The notes below the pieces were generated by a model. That model had not been told where the DNA came from. It made no database searches and worked only from the letters and a program-made list of their open reading frames with translations. Both the position numbers and the translations under genes were made by a program. This document shows, piece by piece, positions 52,606-62,792 of a DNA stretch of 64,000 nt (position 1 is the first letter of the stretch; each line of letters begins with the position of its first letter). Source of the stretch: UBA4582 sp002389265 (GTDB lineage: Bacteria; Pseudomonadota; Gammaproteobacteria; Pseudomonadales; Azotimanducaceae); contig CALSRT010000001.1 in assembly GCA_943788825.1 (NCBI GenBank), forward strand, positions 186,001 to 250,000, read 5' to 3'.

Positions 52606-53601
52606 TTATCTCGTCAGACGGGAGCCTGCAGGATGATTGGAGCCATGGACCTGGCTATGACAATTGCTGCAACCTCTGGCGAGCAGGTTGCTGTTGCCGC
52701 CGTCGAGGGCGGCGCCATCGGCAAGTTGACTGGGATGACCGCTGCTCATATGGCATTGCTGGCAGAGGAAAGGTGTGCGGGCCACAAGCATCGACTCGAT
52801 GGTGGAGCCGTGAGGCTGATGACACAGGCCGCAGTCCTCTGTGACGGGATCGTGTTCAAATAGAAAGGGTCCTCGAGTCTCTGGGTGGCACTGAGTACAG
52901 GTGTCAGTAGGATTGGCAGTTTTTAGCCCGTGGTCGCCCACACTGCCATGAGGGTCGTGGCAGTCGCTGCAAATTACTTGGCCTTCGGCTACAGGATGGC
53001 GGGATGGGTAGTTCAGTAAGGCCTTGATGTCTTGATGACAATCCGTGCAGGTCTCGGCTTGAGTCGAGCGCGCCATGACGGCGTCCTGTTGGCTGTGTAA
53101 TTGGTGACAATCCGTACACTGCACCTCGGCCAGGCTATGCGCACCGAAGGACCAATGCAGGCGTTGCGTGTCATTATGGCAGCCGAGGCAAGCTTGGTTT
53201 TGACGTTCGGCCGCGGATGGTTCGCTGCTGTTGTCAGGATTAGGATTAGGATTAGGGCTAGGATTAAGATTGGAGTTAGAGTTCGAATGTGAGTCAGCAT
53301 GGGCGCCTGAAAAAGTCTGTGTCGGCGATTGCATCGGGTTTTTCAGATGTTCGGCGCTGGCTCCGTGGCACTGTTGGCAGGTCACCTGATGGGAGTTGTG
53401 CTTAAAGCCGAGGTTTACTTTCTGGTCGGGATGGCAGGCGCTACAGCTCATTGCTGCCGCTGCGCTGCCGAGGGGTAACGCCAGCAAGACTCCGCCGCAC
53501 AAAATCCAACAGAACATCCAGGAGAGTATCCAGGAGAGCATCCAATGCAACAGGGTTATGCGAGAGCGCGGTAAATCAGTGGCTATACAGATAGTGACCA
53601 C
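52606..53601 (-). CDS. Decaheme c-type cytochrome of the DmsE/MtrA family
   Basis: A 331-aa periplasmic decaheme. The start is GTG at 53601 or an ATG at 53544. The signal peptide contains a W-[IM]-L-S repeat. Ten CXXCH motifs are spread along the chain: CSACH, CQQCH, CLGCH, CTDCH, CTDCH, CSDCH, CTQCH, CGLCH, CQQCH and CSNCH, with the closing CSNCHSQVHGSNHPAG of the DmsE/MtrA group. A low-complexity Asn/Ser/Pro linker from a hexamer array lies between hemes 2 and 3. It is first in the cluster and would form the wire inside the MtrB-like barrel. Confidence 0.93.
   Translation of the reverse strand: MVTICIATDLPRSRITLLHWMLSWILSWMFCWILCGGVLLALPLGSAAAAMSCSACHPDQKVNLGFKHNSHQVTCQQCHGASAEHLKNPMQSPTQTFSGAHADSHSNSNSNLNPSPNPNPNPDNSSEPSAAERQNQACLGCHNDTQRLHWSFGAHSLAEVQCTDCHQLHSQQDAVMARSTQAETCTDCHQDIKALLNYPSRHPVAEGQVICSDCHDPHGSVGDHGLKTANPTDTCTQCHPETRGPFLFEHDPVTEDCGLCHQPHGSTIESMLVARTPFLCQQCHMSSGHPSQLADGAALDGGNSNLLARGCSNCHSQVHGSNHPAGSRLTR
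53236..53283 (-). repeat. Hexamer array in the decaheme gene linker
   Basis: Eight 6-bp units, three perfect (AGGATT on the plus strand) and the rest diverged. They encode alternating N-P and N-S/N-L residues between the second and third hemes. Length changes would be in frame in steps of two residues. Confidence 0.85.
53504..53551 (-). repeat. 12-bp tandem repeat in the decaheme signal peptide, four units
   Basis: Units starting ATCC on the plus strand at 53504, 53516, 53528 and 53540; the middle two are nearly identical. Minus-strand translation is W-M-L-S / W-I-L-S / W-M-F-C / W-I-L-C, the hydrophobic core of the signal peptide. It has the same unit length as the ggt signal-peptide repeat. 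Confidence 0.85.
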
Positions 53602-53652
53602 CTTGGTTCAAGCAAGATGAATTAGGCGATCATTATTAGAAAATGCCTGCAA

Positions 53653-53672
53653 TGATGCCTTGATATGCATCA
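53653..53672. promoter_or_regulatory. Dyad upstream of the cytochrome cluster
   Basis: TGATGC-N8-GCATCA, a perfect 6-8-6 inverted repeat about 50 bp before the first cytochrome gene, in the only intergenic space from which the cluster can be transcribed. It does not match the CRP or FNR consensus well. The binding protein is unknown. Confidence 0.45.
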
Positions 53673-53747
53673 TCTTCTCTGGCGTCAGACTGGTGGGTTA
53701 GGCGTTGCATTTGCCTTGTGGAAGGCCCTGGTATGCCACCAGTTGGC

Positions 53748-55736
<1,989 letters not shown>

Positions 55737-55842
55737 AGATTCAGTGTGGACTGCTATTGTCAGTGAAGATTCGCTATTATTGGGGATTATCTCGATCAAT
55801 GCGAGTGACGCCCAGGCAAATGACCAACAGGTTGGAGAGAAA

Positions 55843-58053
55843 TTGATAGGTTCAAGTGGTGAAGATAGCGCGCACCCTCATCGGCGCTACAACCCGCTCA
55901 GCGGTGAATGGTTGCTGGTGTCGCCCCACAGGTCCCAAAGACCCTGGCTGGGCCAGCAGGAAGCGACGGCGGAGGAGAATGCGCCAAGCTATGACCCAAA
56001 CTGCTTTTTGTGTCCCGGTAATACCCGTGTGACCGGTGCGAACAATCCGGATTATGAGCAGATATTTGTCTTCGACAACGATTTTCCGGCGCTGCTGGCA
56101 GACTCCCCCGAAGTAGCGTCAACGGAGCCCTTGTTTCAGATGACGACAGCCCGTGGTGTCAGCCGAGTAATCTGCTTTTCAAAAGATCATAGCAAGTCCT
56201 TGCCAGAGCTCAGCCAAACGAGTCTGGAGCTAGTAGTGGATGCCTGGTGTGAGCAGACTCGCGCTTTAGGTAAGGAGTATCCCTGGGTCCAGGTGTTTGA
56301 AAACAAAGGGGCTGTCATGGGTTGTTCGAATCCGCATCCCCATGGCCAGGTTTGGGCCAACAGTTTTATTCCTACCGAGATTGAGAAAGAGCAACGCCAA
56401 CAAGTGGATTATGCGCGGCAACACGGTGGGTCTCTGTTGTTAGATTATGCCCGGCGTGAGATTGATCTGGCCGAGCGGGTCGTCATACAGTCGGAATACT
56501 GGTTAGTGGTTGTGCCATTCTGGGCAGCGTGGCCATTTGAAACGCTGCTATTGCCCTTGTTCCCCATTCAACAATTGCCCCAGTTAAATCAGGCTCAACG
56601 GATTGATCTGGCGAAGATCATCAAACAACTGACCACTCGGTATGACAACCTGTTCGAGTGCTCTTTTCCCTATTCCATGGGTTGGCACGGCGCGCCATTC
56701 ACGGCGGGTGATTACTCGGCCTGGCAGCTTCATGGACATTTTTTACCGCCACTGCTGCGCTCGGCGTCGGTGAAAAAATTCATGGTGGGCTATGAAATGT
56801 TGGCAGAAGCACAACGTGATCTGACGCCCGAGCAGGCGGCCGCGAGTTTACGGGCCCAGAGCGATCGCCACTATCGCAATGAAGGGACGCGTATGAAATC
56901 CTTGGCCGCAATCACTGAACGGCGTTTTGAGGGCGAGTTTGGTTATCCGTCGACCCTGGTGGTTCAAGCGCCCGGGCGGGTTAATTTGATTGGCGAGCAC
57001 ACCGACTACAATGGCGGCTTCGTTCTGCCCTGTGGCATCAACTATTACACCGTCGTTAGCGCTGCGGCGCGGACCGACAACCGACTGCGTGTCGTCGCCG
57101 TAGACTACGACCAAATGGATGAGTTTGATATCCATGAGGCTCAGGTCAGGGACGACGAGCGAGACTGGGTCAACTACGTGCGGGGACTGATAGTCTGTGC
57201 GCAGGCCCGTGGCTACCGGCTGGCCGGCGCGGATATCGTCGTCACGGGCAATGTCCCCCAGGGAGCGGGTTTAAGTTCTTCGGCGTCATTAGAGATGGCG
57301 TTGGCGCTGACGTTGAATAGGCTGTTTGACTGGCAAGCATCAATGCTTGATCTGGCCCTGTTGGGTCAGGCGGCAGAGAATGAATTCGTTGGCTGCCAGT
57401 GCGGCATCATGGATCAATATATCTCAGCGATGGCGCAAGAGAATCAGGCGTTGTTGATCGATTGCCAGACTCTCGAAGCTCGACCTGTGGTTTTGCCCGC
57501 CGACACGCGAGTCATGATCGTGAATTCGAATGTGCGTCGGGGTCTGGTGGATAGTGAATATAACAGTCGTCGTTTGCAGTGTGAGGCGGCGGCTGAGCAG
57601 TTAGGTGTGAAGGTGCTGCGGGATGTCAGTGTTGAGACCTTTGAGGCCCGAGCGGCTGAGCTTGAGCCGTTGGTGCGCCGGCGAGCACGGCATGTGGTGA
57701 CTGAAAATGCGCGTGTGCTGCTGGCAGAGACGGCTCTCAATAGCGGTGATTTAACTACCATGGCGCGCTTGATGGCCGAATCCCATGAGTCCATGCGTGA
57801 TGACTTTGAAATCACTGTCGCGCCCATCGACGTGCTGGTGACGCTGATCAAAAGTGAAATCGGTGAAGCCGGCGGCGTGCGCATGACAGGCGGCGGCTTT
57901 GGTGGTTGTGTCGTTGCATTGGTGCCCGAGCACCTAGTGGCGGCAGTTGTTGCTCGAGTGGATCAAGACTACGCTGCAGCGACCGGGCTGCAGGCGGATA
58001 TCCATATTTGCCAGGCCGTTGCAGGTGCCGGACTGGTCACCCATAGGAATTGA
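55843..58053 (+). CDS. galTK: Fused galactose-1-phosphate uridylyltransferase-galactokinase (GalT-GalK)
   Basis: One 736-codon frame from a TTG at 55843 behind GGAGAG (no ATG fits; the frame runs open to 55627 inside acetoacetate-CoA ligase antisense). GalT part, about 350 aa: HPHRRYNPLSGEWLLVSPHR, NCFLCPGNTRVTG and NPHPHGQVWA (active His-Pro-His). GalK part from the ATG at 56893, 386 aa: GRVNLIGEHTDYNGGFVLPC, PQGAGLSSSASLEM and TGGGFGGCVVALV. Both halves have standalone length. At the junction a GAAGGGA ribosome site lies before the internal ATG, and TGA sits just out of frame, so loss of one T could have joined two genes. Confidence 0.93.
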   Translation: MIGSSGEDSAHPHRRYNPLSGEWLLVSPHRSQRPWLGQQEATAEENAPSYDPNCFLCPGNTRVTGANNPDYEQIFVFDNDFPALLADSPEVASTEPLFQMTTARGVSRVICFSKDHSKSLPELSQTSLELVVDAWCEQTRALGKEYPWVQVFENKGAVMGCSNPHPHGQVWANSFIPTEIEKEQRQQVDYARQHGGSLLLDYARREIDLAERVVIQSEYWLVVVPFWAAWPFETLLLPLFPIQQLPQLNQAQRIDLAKIIKQLTTRYDNLFECSFPYSMGWHGAPFTAGDYSAWQLHGHFLPPLLRSASVKKFMVGYEMLAEAQRDLTPEQAAASLRAQSDRHYRNEGTRMKSLAAITERRFEGEFGYPSTLVVQAPGRVNLIGEHTDYNGGFVLPCGINYYTVVSAAARTDNRLRVVAVDYDQMDEFDIHEAQVRDDERDWVNYVRGLIVCAQARGYRLAGADIVVTGNVPQGAGLSSSASLEMALALTLNRLFDWQASMLDLALLGQAAENEFVGCQCGIMDQYISAMAQENQALLIDCQTLEARPVVLPADTRVMIVNSNVRRGLVDSEYNSRRLQCEAAAEQLGVKVLRDVSVETFEARAAELEPLVRRRARHVVTENARVLLAETALNSGDLTTMARLMAESHESMRDDFEITVAPIDVLVTLIKSEIGEAGGVRMTGGGFGGCVVALVPEHLVAAVVARVDQDYAAATGLQADIHICQAVAGAGLVTHRN

Positions 58054-58073
58054 ACCCTGAATTCAGGCATTTC

Positions 58074-59056
58074 CTAGGCGCTGTATTCTCGAGTAAACCG
58101 ATGCAGGCGATTGTAGCGAATCATGGATTGTATTTCGTTCACATACAGCACGCCCCGCTCAGAATAGCGCAACAGGCCCGTGGCTAATTGCTCGCCGCCA
58201 AAGGGTTGATTGTTATTGCGAGCAACGGCCCGAATCTGACGCAACTTGTCGTAGGCATTGTGACTGTTGATTGTCCGGATATAGTAGCGCACGCCTTCCT
58301 TCACCGTATCGAACATGGCGACTTCGTGATGGCGGCCGGCGTCGCGGTTTGCCGGCGTCATGCCGCAGCCTCGGTTGAAACACCAGATGCCAAAGAAATT
58401 ATTGCCCTCTCGAGCAAATCGAGAAGATCCCCAGCCAGACTCTTTGGCAGCTTGGGCGATCACCAAGGATGCCGGCACGACGTCGACTCGCAATAGCAGT
58501 TTTTCAACGTGTTCTTCAAGGGCCCCCGGCCCATCCCCGACAGCCGCCATATTATAGCGCTTGCCCAAGCGGCGTAGCGCCGCGGCTTCGTTGTGAATAG
58601 CCGCGGCTTCGTTGTGAATAGCGCGGCTTCGTTGTGAATAGCCGCGGCTGCAGCGTCGGTCAATGTGGGATTTAAAGACGCCATCTGATCTGCGTCCTTC
58701 AGACTCATGCCCTGCGTGAGTCTTGCCTGAAGATTCAACAGCCATTGTCGCTCGCGGGCGATTTCCTGATTGGCCTGGTCGATTTGCGGCAATAAATACG
58801 CATAAAATGCGTGCTTCTTTGCCTGAATGTCGCCGTCGCGGTTAAAGTCGGGCGGCACATAGTCGCTGGCGCTGCCGAGCATGACGGGTCTTGGATGATA
58901 AGGCGCGACCGGCAGAATGACTGTGGGCGTTGCATTCAGCAAGGGTGCTTGGCTAGTCTGTGCTGGCGGTGGGCTTTTGGTGGCGGGCAAAATACCGAAA
59001 ACAATATTGGCAATACAAATGGCCAGACAAACAAAGATCGTTATGGGTGACATCAA
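58074..59056 (-). pseudogene. Bax-like glucosaminidase-family protein, frameshifted in a 21-bp repeat
   Basis: The N-terminal frame (59056 to about 58640) has a signal/anchor segment (TIFVCLAICIANIVFGILP), then an EF-hand-like DFNRDGD and helical LLPQIDQANQEIARE. The C-terminal frame holds the Bax/LytG glucosaminidase core: VVPASLVIAQAAKESGWGSSRF and GNNFFGIWCFNRGCGMTP, then IRTINSHNAYDKLRQIR. The frames change in the A-A-I-H-N-E-A repeat, where one unit is 20 instead of 21 bp. Restoring one C gives 327 aa. It probably trims peptidoglycan. It is convergent with galTK. Confidence 0.88.
58580..58649 (-). repeat. 21-bp tandem repeat with one 20-bp unit
   Basis: CCGCGGCTTCGTTGTGAATA(G) units at 58580 and 58601 (21 bp each) and 58622 (20 bp, one C missing), then a partial CCGCGGCT. 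The minus strand encodes A-A-I-H-N-E-A. The 20-bp unit is what breaks the reading frame. Confidence 0.93.
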
Positions 59057-59334
59057 TAACTCCCCTTAAGATTCGGCTGCAGTGTAGACAAAAAGTGAAG
59101 ATATCTCCATCATTCTTTGGGGATCACTATTAATAAGTCAAAAGCAAAGTAAAAAACTCAACAAATACAACTTGATAGTATGATCGACAATAATCACCAA
59201 TACTGTAGAAATCTCCATTAGTGGTGCGGCAGGCCTTTGAATTCAGGGTGTCCGGTCACGACAGGCGGTGCACCAGATCGAGGCTTGGGTTATTCTGGCA
59301 GCCGCAGTAATTCACAGTCTTGAAGGAGCAGAGC
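59057..59334. other. 278-bp divergent intergenic region
   Basis: This lies between the Bax-like gene and the SDR gene. An AT-rich part (59095-59220) would carry the promoters of both. I see no clear paired -35/-10 or strong dyad. Confidence 0.35.
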
Positions 59335-60102
59335 ATGGGCAAGTTGGTCGGCAGAACAGCGATGATTACCGGTGGCAGTCGAGGAATTGGGCGGGCAATC
59401 GCCTTACGGTTGGCCGCGGAAGGCGCGAATGTGGCGATTAATTATGCCTCGAGTCAGGCCGCTGCCGAGGAAGTGGCAAATCTCGTTCGTGAGCTGGGTG
59501 GCAAAGCTGCCATTTACCAGGCGGATGTGGCCGATCAGGGTGCCTGCGAACAGATGTGTGCGGCAGCCATTGAGACCTTTGGTCAGATCGACATTCTCGT
59601 CAACAATGCGGGTATCGGCTCATCGGCCGTGAACCGGCCGACGGTGGTAGAGGCCAGTATCGAACAGTGGCAATTACTGCTTGGCGCCAATCTCTGGGGT
59701 CCCATCTATATGTCTCGAGCCTTGATTCCCCATATGCGGGGTGCCGGGCGGGGTGACATTATTATGATCTCCTCCATCGCGGCGCAGAGCATGGGTGCCC
59801 AGATGGGCTTATACAGTGTCGGCAAGGCCGGTATGGAAGCGCTGGCGCACACGTTGGCCAAGGAAGAAAAGGCCCATGGCATCCGGGTTAATATCGTTGC
59901 CCCGGGACTGGTAGATACGGACATGGGGCGTAAGTTGGTCAGTCTGTTACCGGGTCCTGACGATATGCGGCAGCTGGATGCCAATATGCCATTTGGTTTT
60001 GTTTGCACGCCGGAGGATATAGCCGCGACTGTGGCGCACCTGTGTTCCGACGACGGGCGCTATATCACCGACCAGAGAATTACTATCAGTGGTGGTGCTT
60101 GA
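59335..60102 (+). CDS. Short-chain dehydrogenase/reductase (FabG-like)
   Basis: A 255-aa classical SDR from the ATG at 59335 with AAGGAGC before it. NAD(P) motif TGGSRGIG (near 13-20), NNAG (near 90), catalytic Ser in MISSIAAQS, YSVGKAG (Tyr-x-x-x-Lys) and the closing AATVAHLCSDDGRYITDQRI, typical of 3-oxoacyl-ACP-reductase-like SDRs. The substrate is unknown. It heads a same-strand run with a GST and a crotonase (54 and 11 bp spacing), perhaps one degradation operon. Confidence 0.9.
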   Translation: MGKLVGRTAMITGGSRGIGRAIALRLAAEGANVAINYASSQAAAEEVANLVRELGGKAAIYQADVADQGACEQMCAAAIETFGQIDILVNNAGIGSSAVNRPTVVEASIEQWQLLLGANLWGPIYMSRALIPHMRGAGRGDIIMISSIAAQSMGAQMGLYSVGKAGMEALAHTLAKEEKAHGIRVNIVAPGLVDTDMGRKLVSLLPGPDDMRQLDANMPFGFVCTPEDIAATVAHLCSDDGRYITDQRITISGGA

Positions 60103-60156
60103 GCGGCAGCCACAGCATAACTTGATGCATCTCAGCCACTAGTCAGGTACGCAATT

Positions 60157-60762
60157 ATGAAGCTATATCATTGTAAGGATGCGCGTTCACTACGCGCTTT
60201 ATGGACCCTTGAGGAAATGGGGTTGGATTATGAATTGGTGAATATGGAATTTCCGCCACGGTTTACCCAGCCCGGTTATCTCGATATCAACCCTATGGGT
60301 ACAGTGCCCACGTTGGTAGACGGCACTGTCACCCTTACAGAGTCGTCAGCCATGTGCCAGTACCTGGCGGAGAAATATGGTCCCACTGAGCTCGGCCTTG
60401 ATGTGTCTGACCCTCAGTATGGTGAGTATCTCAACTGGCTATATCGCAGTGATGCGACTTTGACGTTCCCTCAGACTCTCGTGTTGCGCTATACCCGTCT
60501 GGAGCCGGAAGAGCGCCGTGTACCGCAAGTGGTTGCAGACTACACGCAGTGGTACTACTCGCGGTTGCGATCGGTAGAGATGGCGCTCGAGGGTCGCGAC
60601 TATCTGCTCGGTGATCGCTTTACGGTGGCGGATATCGCCGTCGGCTATGCGGTATTTCTCGGTGTTTCTCTGGGCCTTGATGAAAAATATAAACCCAATA
60701 CGAAAGCCTATCTGGCTCGTCTGATGGCGCGACCAGCCTTTCAGCGTGCCCGCGCGAAATAA
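60157..60762 (+). CDS. Glutathione S-transferase family protein
   Basis: A 201-aa GST. The thioredoxin-like N-terminal domain begins MKLYHCKDARSLRALWTLEEMGL (catalytic Cys/Ser position around 6-11) and carries the MGTVPTLVDG cis-Pro and LTESSAMCQYLAEKY glutathione-binding loop. The C-terminal all-helical domain has YLLGDRFTVADIAVGYAVFL. It conjugates or isomerises an electrophile; the neighbours suggest a role with CoA-thioester or epoxide degradation. Confidence 0.9.
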   Translation: MKLYHCKDARSLRALWTLEEMGLDYELVNMEFPPRFTQPGYLDINPMGTVPTLVDGTVTLTESSAMCQYLAEKYGPTELGLDVSDPQYGEYLNWLYRSDATLTFPQTLVLRYTRLEPEERRVPQVVADYTQWYYSRLRSVEMALEGRDYLLGDRFTVADIAVGYAVFLGVSLGLDEKYKPNTKAYLARLMARPAFQRARAK

Positions 60763-60773
60763 GGAGAACAAAG

Positions 60774-61634
60774 ATGGCTTACTCGACCCTGCAATATGAT
60801 ATCGAGGATCACATTTTGACCCTCACCCTGAATCGGCCCGAGGTCCTGAATGCCTTTAGCGTTACCATGGCCGAAGAGCTGGTGCAGGCTTTCAATGCCG
60901 CCAGTGAAGATGACGCAGTACGGGCCATCGTGGTCACTGGTGCTGGCCGGGCTTTCTGTGCCGGTATGGATTTACAACCAGGCGACAACGTTTTTGGCCT
61001 GGACGAGAGCCAGCGTCCCGATTTGGATGGTGCCGGTGTCGTGCGGGATACCGGTGGGGTTGTGACTCTGGCCATGTATAACTGCAAGAAGCCGATTATC
61101 GGCGCGATTAACGGTGTGGGGGTGGGCATTGGCGCCACCATGACCTTGGCCATGGACATTCGACTGGCATCAGATAAGGCACGTTTCGGTTTTGTCTTCT
61201 CGAAACTCGGTGTCGTGAATGAAGCCTGTTCCAGCTGGTTTCTGCCGAAAATTGTCGGCATGTCGCAGGCGTTGGACTGGCTGTATTCCGGTGAAATATT
61301 TGATGCGGCTGAGGCGCTGCGGGGCGGATTAGTGCGAGCCGTCTATGCCCCGGAAGATCTGCTGAATGAGGCCCGCAAGTTAGCCCATCGGTATGTTGAC
61401 TCCACTTCGGCAGTATCCATCGCCTTGATCCGTCAGAGCTTGTATCGAGAGTCGAGTCAGCCCCATCCCATGGCAGCCCATCGGCAGGAAAGTCTGAATA
61501 TGTTTTATACCAGCATGGCTGACGGTAAGGAGGGCGTGACCGCGTTTCTGGAAAAGCGCCCGCCGGTACTGAGTGCTCGAGTGTCGACAGATATGCCGCC
61601 TACATTTCCCTGGTGGGAAGAGCCAACGCTCTGA
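60774..61634 (+). CDS. Crotonase family enoyl-CoA hydratase/isomerase
   Basis: A 286-aa crotonase 11 bp after the GST gene, with AAGGAGAAC before the ATG. LTLNRPEVLNAFSVTM, VVTGAGRAFCAGMDLQPGD (oxyanion Gly) and GVGVGIGATMTLAMDIRLAS are clear. The usual catalytic Glu of the second motif is replaced in FGFVFSKLGVVNEACSSWFL, where a Glu appears instead three residues later. The reaction is therefore uncertain. The C-terminus ends with a family-like PPTFPWWEEP. Confidence 0.88.
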   Translation: MAYSTLQYDIEDHILTLTLNRPEVLNAFSVTMAEELVQAFNAASEDDAVRAIVVTGAGRAFCAGMDLQPGDNVFGLDESQRPDLDGAGVVRDTGGVVTLAMYNCKKPIIGAINGVGVGIGATMTLAMDIRLASDKARFGFVFSKLGVVNEACSSWFLPKIVGMSQALDWLYSGEIFDAAEALRGGLVRAVYAPEDLLNEARKLAHRYVDSTSAVSIALIRQSLYRESSQPHPMAAHRQESLNMFYTSMADGKEGVTAFLEKRPPVLSARVSTDMPPTFPWWEEPTL

Positions 61635-61683
61635 TCGAGGGCGCTGAATCGGACCACTCGCTGGGAGCCTGCAGGCAAGCTGT

Positions 61684-61722
61684 GCTATCCATTCGCGCTA
61701 TCCATTCGCGCTATCCATTCCC
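61684..61722 (+). repeat. 13-bp tandem repeat, three units
   Basis: GCTATCCATTCGC at 61684 and 61697 and a near copy (GCTATCCATTCCC) at 61710, in the 180-bp gap before the hydrolase gene. The period is the same as at the two arrays near fghA, but the sequence differs. Confidence 0.88.
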
Positions 61723-61813
61723 CCTATACCGGAAGCATCAGCCCTTGAATCATTCTGGGGTCAGATGAACGACTGGCGTAGACTGCGCGCCTGATCAATG
61801 CGAGGGCAGATAT

Positions 61814-62728
61814 GTGACAGTTGCAGAGAATATTCCAGCCTGGTTTTCGAAAAGCCTGGCAGTGGTCCCGGAAAGCAAAACAATCGATGTTAATGGCGTT
61901 GCGATTCATTCATTGCGCTGGGGCACAGATACTTCAAAGCCCGGGGTGATCTTTGTCCATGGTAATGGTGCCCACGCACACTGGTGGTCCTTTATCGCGC
62001 CATTTTTCCTTGATCATTATCGTGCCATCGCCATTGATCTGGCGGGTGCCGGCGATAGCGGTGCTTCAGACGGTTACACGCCAGAAGCTTTCGCTGCACA
62101 GATTAATGCGGTTGCCGACGATGCGGGGTTCGGTGCCGATACGATTATCGTCGGTCATAGCTTTGGCGGCTATATCACCCTGAAAACCGGCTTGCTCTAT
62201 AGTCAGCGTCTGGGGGGTATTGTGCTCGTGGATTCGGCGGTACGCCCGCCAGATTTCCAGTGGGAGCGAGACCCGAAGAGCTCGCCGCTGAAGCGCAAAC
62301 GTATCTACCCAGACTTCGAGTCGGCCCTCGCCAGATTTCGCCTGATGCCCCCTCAGGGATGTGAGAACGACTATATCCTCGATTATATTGGTCGCCATTC
62401 GATCAAGCAGGTTGATGATGGTTGGACCTGGAAGTTCGATGACACGATGTTTAACAAATTCGAGTTCGGCACGGATCTGCATAAAGACTTAGCCCGGCTC
62501 CAGTGTCGAGTGGGTGTGATCTACGGTGAGGACAGCTACCTGTTCACTCAGGACATTGCAGACTTTATGTTTAAAGTACTGGATGAATCAGTGCCGTTCG
62601 TGGCGATTCCTCAGGCGCAGCATCATTTGTTTTTGGATCAGCCGTTGGCTTTTGTTAGCGCCTTGAGAACCCTGTTGGCAGAGTGGCGGCATTCGAAGCC
62701 GAATCGTCATATAGGGACTATCAGCTGA
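61814..62728 (+). CDS. Alpha/beta hydrolase
   Basis: A 304-aa hydrolase with a GTG start. VIFVHGNGAHAHWW is the oxyanion loop, IIVGHSFGGYITL holds the nucleophile Ser (near 115), GVIYGEDSYLFTQ the acid and PQAQHHLFLDQP the His. It is cytoplasmic. The sequence resembles C-C hydrolases of degradation pathways (MhpC-like) but could be any esterase. It probably works with the SDR-GST-crotonase run before it. Confidence 0.88.
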   Translation: MTVAENIPAWFSKSLAVVPESKTIDVNGVAIHSLRWGTDTSKPGVIFVHGNGAHAHWWSFIAPFFLDHYRAIAIDLAGAGDSGASDGYTPEAFAAQINAVADDAGFGADTIIVGHSFGGYITLKTGLLYSQRLGGIVLVDSAVRPPDFQWERDPKSSPLKRKRIYPDFESALARFRLMPPQGCENDYILDYIGRHSIKQVDDGWTWKFDDTMFNKFEFGTDLHKDLARLQCRVGVIYGEDSYLFTQDIADFMFKVLDESVPFVAIPQAQHHLFLDQPLAFVSALRTLLAEWRHSKPNRHIGTIS

Positions 62729-62792
62729 TTTCGCCGCCTCTTCGGTGTTTCGCTATGCCATGCACTTGCCGAAATTCATGGCTTTGCGCCCA

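Noticed and set aside
52243..52863. Plus-strand open frame of 206 codons through the 24-bp repeats
   Set aside because: It is antisense to the MtrB-like signal peptide and MtrA-like C-terminus. The repeat unit happens to be open in both strands, and no start site or family match supports it.
53236..53283. Telomere-like hexamer array
   Set aside because: Although AGGATT units look telomere-like, they lie inside a cytochrome gene, in frame, and are simply a low-complexity linker.
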